Assembly (NCBI GenBank): GCA_002772195.1
Contig: PCSG01000209.1
Span: 1 to 5,727, forward strand
Source of the DNA: Desulfobacterales bacterium CG23_combo_of_CG06-09_8_20_14_all_51_8
GTDB taxonomy: Bacteria > Desulfobacterota > Desulfobacteria > Desulfobacterales > Desulfosalsimonadaceae
Length of the DNA: 5,727 nt
Direction: 5' to 3'
Below the pieces are notes generated by a model. The model was not told where the DNA came from. It did not search any database and saw nothing but the letters and a program-made list of their open reading frames with translations. The position numbers were made by a program, and so were the translations under genes. Below, piece by piece: positions 5,679 through 5,727 of the stretch. Within the stretch, counting starts at the first letter, position 1. The number at the start of each line of letters is the position of its first letter.

Positions 5679-5727
5679 ACCCACAACGGATCTTCCCCTC
5701 GGATTAGCCCCAAGATCGATTTAACCA

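Noticed and set aside
5656..5724. 22-codon + strand frame (MRLSFEHKPTTDLPLGLAPRSI)
   Set aside because: There is no Shine-Dalgarno, the peptide is unrecognised, and frames this short are common by chance; kept only as a possible product of the right-edge promoter.
5651..5725. - strand open frame from the right edge ending at TAA (…GLIRGEDPLWVCVQMRDAL)
   Set aside because: It has only 24 codons, is unrecognised and overlaps promoter-like sequence; noted as a finding because of the shared GEDPL coding, but not supported as a gene.
1..5727. CRISPR array, tRNA/rRNA genes, insertion sequence or defence system
   Set aside because: There are no regularly spaced repeats, no RNA-gene signatures and no transposase or nuclease genes; the CCA at the last three bases alone does not make a tRNA.

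Overview
The window reads as ordinary chromosomal housekeeping DNA from a Gram-negative, rod-shaped bacterium. A UbiB-type protein sits beside a full minC-minD-minE operon, and next to these is a two-gene unit encoding a COG2159-like amidohydrolase and an HD-domain hydrolase. Moderate G+C, heavy use of GCC/ATC/CCG codons and the character of the proteins suggest a deltaproteobacterial (Desulfobacterota, perhaps Desulfobacterales) source. That assignment is inference from overall impression; there is no rRNA or other taxonomic marker here.

Layout, left to right. Bases 1-102 may hold the last 33 codons of an upstream + strand gene, whose stop lies inside a strong 13-bp hairpin (96-127). A UbiB/ABC1/AarF-family atypical kinase with two C-terminal membrane helices follows (170-1867, +). 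The gap 1868-2060 has a pyrimidine-rich, G-poor tract and then a clear sigma70-like promoter. Next comes the min operon on the + strand: minC (2061-2753), minD (GTG start, 2809-3609) and minE (3619-3900). On the - strand, converging on minE with only 16 bases between stop codons, are an amidohydrolase (5544-4702) and an HD-domain protein (4678-3917), read in that order. The right-hand 183 bases hold a leader hairpin, promoter-like sequences on both strands and no recognisable gene.

How the genes work together. MinC inhibits FtsZ, MinD is the membrane-bound ATPase that recruits it, and MinE drives MinD off the membrane, so together they place the septum at mid-cell. The key motifs are present in all three, including MinD's amphipathic C-terminal tail and MinE's MinD-contact segment, so an oscillating Min system is likely. 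The UbiB protein is probably a separate membrane/lipid or quinone function. The amidohydrolase and HD protein are probably co-transcribed and both look like intact metal enzymes, but their substrates cannot be read from sequence.

I see no clear candidate for an undescribed system. The points most worth a second look are the amidohydrolase-HD pair, the orphan promoter at the right edge, the hairpins at gene boundaries, and a 14-base sequence present near both window ends in opposite orientation.
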